Source: DASVBJ01 sp036375895
GTDB taxonomy: Bacteria > Actinomycetota > Actinomycetes > JACCUZ01
Assembly: GCA_036375895.1 (NCBI GenBank)
Contig: DASVBJ010000109.1
Location: 1 to 9,320, forward strand
Length of the DNA stretch: 9,320 nt
Direction: 5' to 3'
Notes under the pieces: generated by a model
What the model was told of the DNA's origin: nothing
Seen by the model: only the letters and a program-made list of their open reading frames with translations
The model's database searches: none
Shown: positions 7,023 through 9,320 of the stretch, piece by piece
Layout: each line of letters starts with the position of its first letter
Position numbering within the stretch: the first letter of the stretch is position 1
Made by a program: the position numbers and the translations under genes

Positions 7023-7050
7023 ATCGTAGGTGCGCATGCCAGGCTGTCGG
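7023..7050 (-). promoter_or_regulatory. Candidate sigma-70-type promoter for the cox block
   Basis: On the minus strand CCGACA (7050-7045) is followed by 16 nt and then TACGAT (7028-7023), which fits the actinobacterial TAnnnT -10 pattern. The -10 ends 26 nt before the coxL2 ATG, leaving room for a short leader carrying the GAGGAGG site. The -35 match is partial (4 of 6 to TTGACA). The assignment rests on pattern and position only. Confidence 0.3.
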
Positions 7051-7055
7051 CATGC
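7034..7055. promoter_or_regulatory. Inverted repeat GCATGCC-N8-GGCATGC in the divergent spacer
   Basis: Perfect 7-bp arms lie at 7034-7040 and 7049-7055 with an 8-nt spacer. The right arm includes the aminotransferase start codon (7052-7054). The left arm lies in the spacer of the candidate cox promoter, and the right arm overlaps two bases of its -35 element. A dimeric repressor bound here could control both directions, but a chance dyad is possible. No regulator gene adjoins it. Confidence 0.4.
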
Positions 7056-8221
7056 CTTCGCACACCCGCTCGGAGGTCCTGGCGCAGCGGCTCCACGGGC
7101 TCGGGACGACGATCTTCGCCGAGATGTCCGCGCTCGCCGTCGCCACCGGCGCGGTGAACCTGGGTCAGGGCTTCCCGGACACCGACGGGCCGGCGGAGAT
7201 CGCGGAGGCGGCGGTCGCGGCCATCCGGGGCGGTCAGAACCAGTACCCGCCCGGGCCGGGCATCCCCGACCTGCGGCTCGCGATCGCCGAGCACCAGCAA
7301 CGCTTCTACGGCCTGACGGTCGACCCGGACGCCGAGGTGGTGGTGACCACGGGCGCGACCGAGGCGATCGCGGCGGCGCTGCTCGGGCTGGTCGACCCCG
7401 GCGACGAGGTGGTGGCGCTCGAGCCGTTCTACGACTCCTACGCCGCGTGCATCGCGATGGCGGGCGGCCGGCGGGTGCCGGTGACGTTGCGGGCGCCGGA
7501 CTTCCGGCTCGACATCGACCGGCTCCGGGCCGCCGTCACCGAGCGCACCCGGCTGATCCTGCTCAACACCCCGCACAACCCGACCGGCACCGTGCTGACC
7601 CGCACCGAGCTGCAGGCCGTCGCCGACCTCGCCGTGGAGCGGGACCTGCTCGTCGTCACCGACGAGGTCTACGAGCACATGACGTACGACGTCGAGCACG
7701 TCCCGCTGGCGAGCCTGCCGGGCATGTGGGACCGGACCCTGACGATCAGCTCCGCCGGCAAGACCTTCTCCTTCACCGGCTGGAAGGTCGGCTGGGCGGT
7801 CGGTCCGGCCCCGTTGGTCCGCGCCGTGCTGACCGCCAAGCAGTTCCTCACGTTCGTCTCGGGCGCGCCCCTGCAACCGGCGGTGGCGGTGGGACTGCGG
7901 CTGCCGGACTCCTACTTCACCCGGCTGGCGGCGTCGCTGCACGCCAAGCGGGACCGGCTCTGCGCGGGGCTGCGGTCGGTGGGCTTCGAGGTCTTCGAGC
8001 CGGCCGGGACGTACTTCGTCACGGCCGATGTGCGGCCGCTCGGCCACGACGACGGAGTGGCCTTCTGCCGCGACCTGCCGACGCGCTGCGGCGTGGTGGC
8101 GATCCCGCACCAGGTGTTCTACGACGACGTGGCGGCCGGCCGGCCGCTGGTGCGGTTCGCGTTCTGCAAGCGGGACGAGGTGCTCGACGAGGCGATCGAC
8201 CGGCTGAGCCGCCTGCGCTGA
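7052..8221 (+). CDS. Class I/II PLP-dependent aminotransferase, DapC (Rv0858c)-like
   Basis: This is a fold-type I aminotransferase of 389 residues. It closely resembles, from memory, the mycobacterial protein Rv0858c, annotated as DapC (N-succinyldiaminopimelate aminotransferase in lysine and peptidoglycan-precursor synthesis). The same family includes methionine/kynurenine-type aminotransferases, so the substrate is not settled. Visible motifs are TTIFAEMSALA (19-29), NLGQGFPD (36-43), NQYPPGPG (63-70), GATEAI (101-106) and NTPHNPTG (172-179, Asn176). Asp204 and Tyr207 lie in TDEVYEH, the Schiff-base Lys237 in SSAGKTFS, and the carboxylate-binding Arg368 in LVRFAFCKRD. The ATG at 7052 gives the N-terminus seen in homologues. 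No in-frame start lies just upstream and no clear Shine-Dalgarno sequence precedes it, so the transcript may be leaderless. It is divergent from the cox block and convergent with the HxlR gene, so a functional link to either is not shown. Confidence 0.95.
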   Translation: MPSHTRSEVLAQRLHGLGTTIFAEMSALAVATGAVNLGQGFPDTDGPAEIAEAAVAAIRGGQNQYPPGPGIPDLRLAIAEHQQRFYGLTVDPDAEVVVTTGATEAIAAALLGLVDPGDEVVALEPFYDSYAACIAMAGGRRVPVTLRAPDFRLDIDRLRAAVTERTRLILLNTPHNPTGTVLTRTELQAVADLAVERDLLVVTDEVYEHMTYDVEHVPLASLPGMWDRTLTISSAGKTFSFTGWKVGWAVGPAPLVRAVLTAKQFLTFVSGAPLQPAVAVGLRLPDSYFTRLAASLHAKRDRLCAGLRSVGFEVFEPAGTYFVTADVRPLGHDDGVAFCRDLPTRCGVVAIPHQVFYDDVAAGRPLVRFAFCKRDEVLDEAIDRLSRLR

Positions 8222-8246
8222 GCCCCGCCCTCGAGGTGGACCGCCG

Positions 8247-8957
8247 TCAGGAGGCGAGCCCGGCCTGCTGCGCCCGTCGCCGTTCGCCCCGACGCAGCCC
8301 CTCGGCGAAGTAGCCGGTGTCGAACCAGCCCGGGAAGGCGCGCGCCAGCCGGCTCGGCCCGATCAGCATGGCCTCGCCGCTGGTGACGAGCTCGCGGAAG
8401 GGCACGAGCCCCACGAGCCAGCGGTGCATCGCACGGGTGTCGGCCCGCATCGCCAGGTCCACGTCGTACCCGGGATCGGTCTTGCACACGCTGACCTCCC
8501 CCTTGTCGAAGTCCAGCCAGCCCTGCGCACCGCCCCCTCCGGTGAGCACCACGTGGACGACCGTGCGCTGCGCCGGCAGCTTGGGCGGTAGCGCGCGCTG
8601 GTGCATCCGCCAGATCACGGACAGGCCGTCCAGGTCCTCGTCGGCGGGGTCGCCGAACTTCCACTCCGCGGCCCACTCACCCATCGCCCAGACGATGGGC
8701 GTCAGCGCCTGACCGGCGTCCGTCAGGCGGTAGCGCACCGCCTGCCCGTCGGCTCGGCGCTCGACGACCCCCTGGCGTTCCAGGGTGCGCAGCCGCTGCG
8801 ACAGCAGCGACCGGCTCATCTTGGGCAGCCCGCGGTGGATCTCGTTGAAGCCCGTGCACCCGACCATGAGCTCGCGGATGACCAGCGGCGTCCACCGGTC
8901 TCCGAGGATGTCGACGCCCACGGAGATGGGGCAGTAGTCCGCATAGCTGTGTGGCAC
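8247..8957 (-). CDS. HxlR-family winged-helix regulator with SCP2-like C-terminal domain
   Basis: This is a predicted cytoplasmic DNA-binding regulator, 236 residues from the GTG at 8957. The N-terminal half is HxlR: YCPISVGVDILGDRWTPLVI (8-27) with the family's N-terminal Cys9, then SRSLLSQRLRTLERQGVVER (48-67, recognition helix and wing) and RYRLTDAG (75-82). A plain HxlR protein would end near residue 110. Here residues about 130-215 (VVHVVLTGGGGAQGWLDF, then VDLAMRADTRAMHRWLVG and SGEAMLIGPSRLARAF) look like an SCP2 sterol-carrier fold, suggesting it senses a hydrophobic ligand. That is inference. The start was set so that the HxlR domain begins normally; the frame is open to another GTG at 9086, but the added 43 residues look non-coding. 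No strong ribosome-binding site is visible. It is divergent from the methyltransferase-like gene, its most likely target besides itself. Confidence 0.9.
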   Translation of the reverse strand: MPHSYADYCPISVGVDILGDRWTPLVIRELMVGCTGFNEIHRGLPKMSRSLLSQRLRTLERQGVVERRADGQAVRYRLTDAGQALTPIVWAMGEWAAEWKFGDPADEDLDGLSVIWRMHQRALPPKLPAQRTVVHVVLTGGGGAQGWLDFDKGEVSVCKTDPGYDVDLAMRADTRAMHRWLVGLVPFRELVTSGEAMLIGPSRLARAFPGWFDTGYFAEGLRRGERRRAQQAGLAS

Positions 8958-8992
8958 CCGACCATGCTGCGCCCGTCGACGCGGCTTGGGTA

Positions 8993-9007
8993 GTACGGAA
9001 TCTGTAC
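8993..9007. promoter_or_regulatory. Candidate regulator operator, GTAC-N7-GTAC
   Basis: Two GTAC palindromes at 8993-8996 and 9004-9007 are 11 bp apart centre to centre, about one helical turn. They stand 36-50 bp upstream of the regulator's start codon. The spacing and position suit a dimeric winged-helix protein controlling its own gene and perhaps the divergent one. This rests on position and symmetry only. Confidence 0.35.
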
Positions 9008-9128
9008 CTCCGGCGCCGCCCGCCGCCCCTGGAACGTCCCTTGCGCACCGGCCTGTCCGGGTCTGCGGCCGGTACGACGCCTGCACTCGTCCGGCCGCGC
9101 GAACGGCCGCATCGTCGTGGAGACAACG

Positions 9129-9149
9129 GGTCCCGGAACCGCCGGGACC
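9129..9149. promoter_or_regulatory. Perfect 8-bp hairpin in the methyltransferase leader
   Basis: GGTCCCGG (9129-9136) and CCGGGACC (9142-9149) form a perfect stem with the 5-nt loop AACCG. The stem ends 8 nt before the GGAAGGA ribosome-binding site of the gene starting at 9171. It could be an operator for the divergent regulator, or an RNA hairpin affecting translation. No U-run follows, so it is not a standard terminator. Confidence 0.45.
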
Positions 9150-9170
9150 GCAGCGCCGGAAGGACAGCCC

Positions 9171-9320
9171 ATGTCTTTGACCACCACCCGGACCGACCTC
9201 TCCACCGTCAAGGCCCGCCAGCAGCGCACCTGGGCGAGCGGCGACTTCGCCGTCGTCGCCGGCCGCATCGTGCTCGTCAGCGAGCAGCTCGCCGACGCTG
9301 CCGACCTGCGGGCCGGCTGG
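9171..9320 (+). CDS. Probable class I SAM-dependent methyltransferase, N-terminal fragment
   Basis: Only the first 50 residues are in the window. They begin MSLTTTRTDL and continue with VKARQQRTWASGDFAVVAGR (13-32) and SEQLADAADLRAGW. This matches the start of actinobacterial UbiE-like class I methyltransferases, where a KxRQQxTWASGDYxxV helix and LcexAdlRaGerVLDVAxGxGN precede the SAM-binding glycine loop. That loop would lie just beyond the edge, so the catalytic signature itself is not seen. The ATG has a good GGAAGGA site 6 nt upstream. The gene is divergent from the HxlR regulator across 213 bp with two dyads, a layout typical of a regulator and its target. The substrate cannot be told. 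Confidence 0.75.
   Translation, partial: MSLTTTRTDLSTVKARQQRTWASGDFAVVAGRIVLVSEQLADAADLRAGW

Noticed and set aside
4564..7023. Open plus-strand frame of about 820 codons opposite coxL2
   Set aside because: It has the same character as the frame opposite coxL1: low-complexity Arg/Gly/Asp/Val composition, no domain, and full overlap with a well-supported gene.
8222..8246. Bidirectional terminator between the convergent aminotransferase and regulator genes
   Set aside because: The 25-bp gap holds only the short palindrome CCTCGAGG (8229-8236), too short for a credible terminator stem, and has no T-run.
8958..9086. Longer regulator starting at the GTG at 9086
   Set aside because: The extra 43 residues are low-complexity and unlike HxlR proteins, which start within a few residues of the conserved Cys. 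They would also cover the candidate operator.

Overview
The window is very GC-rich and its codons favour G or C at the third position. Its proteins look actinobacterial: a DapC-type aminotransferase resembling mycobacterial Rv0858c, and a CoxG with a Pro/Ala-rich tail. This points to a high-GC actinomycete; nothing here fixes the genus.

Positions 1-6996 are a minus-strand block of aerobic carbon-monoxide-dehydrogenase-type (molybdenum hydroxylase) genes. In transcription order they are: a large subunit (coxL2, 6996-4714), a 130-bp gap, the iron-sulfur subunit coxS (4583-4119), a second large subunit (coxL1, 4122-1672), the FAD subunit coxM (1675-821), a 167-bp repeat-rich gap, and coxG (653 to beyond position 1). 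coxS-coxL1-coxM overlap by 4 bp at each junction (ATGA, GTGA), so they are probably translationally coupled and form one heterotrimeric enzyme. Both large subunits carry AYRGAGR, the form II signature, rather than the AYxCSFR loop of proven CO dehydrogenases. The S-L-M order is also the form II order. The natural substrate is therefore unknown. coxL2 has no small or medium subunit of its own and may be an alternative catalytic subunit.

Positions 6997-7051 are a 55-bp divergent spacer with a possible promoter for the cox block and a short inverted repeat that reaches the start codon of the next gene. On the plus strand, 7052-8221 encodes a PLP-dependent aminotransferase. It converges, 25 bp apart, on a minus-strand HxlR-family regulator (8957-8247) with an SCP2-like C-terminal domain. 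After a 213-bp divergent spacer holding two small dyads, a plus-strand gene resembling a SAM-dependent methyltransferase starts at 9171 and runs off the right edge.

The most unusual non-coding part is 654-820 between coxM and coxG. It packs a (TGAC)6 microsatellite touching the coxM stop codon, a near-perfect 25-bp inverted repeat, and three tandem 17-bp units that each contain a Shine-Dalgarno-like sequence just ahead of coxG. No RNA genes, CRISPR arrays, transposases or phage genes were seen.
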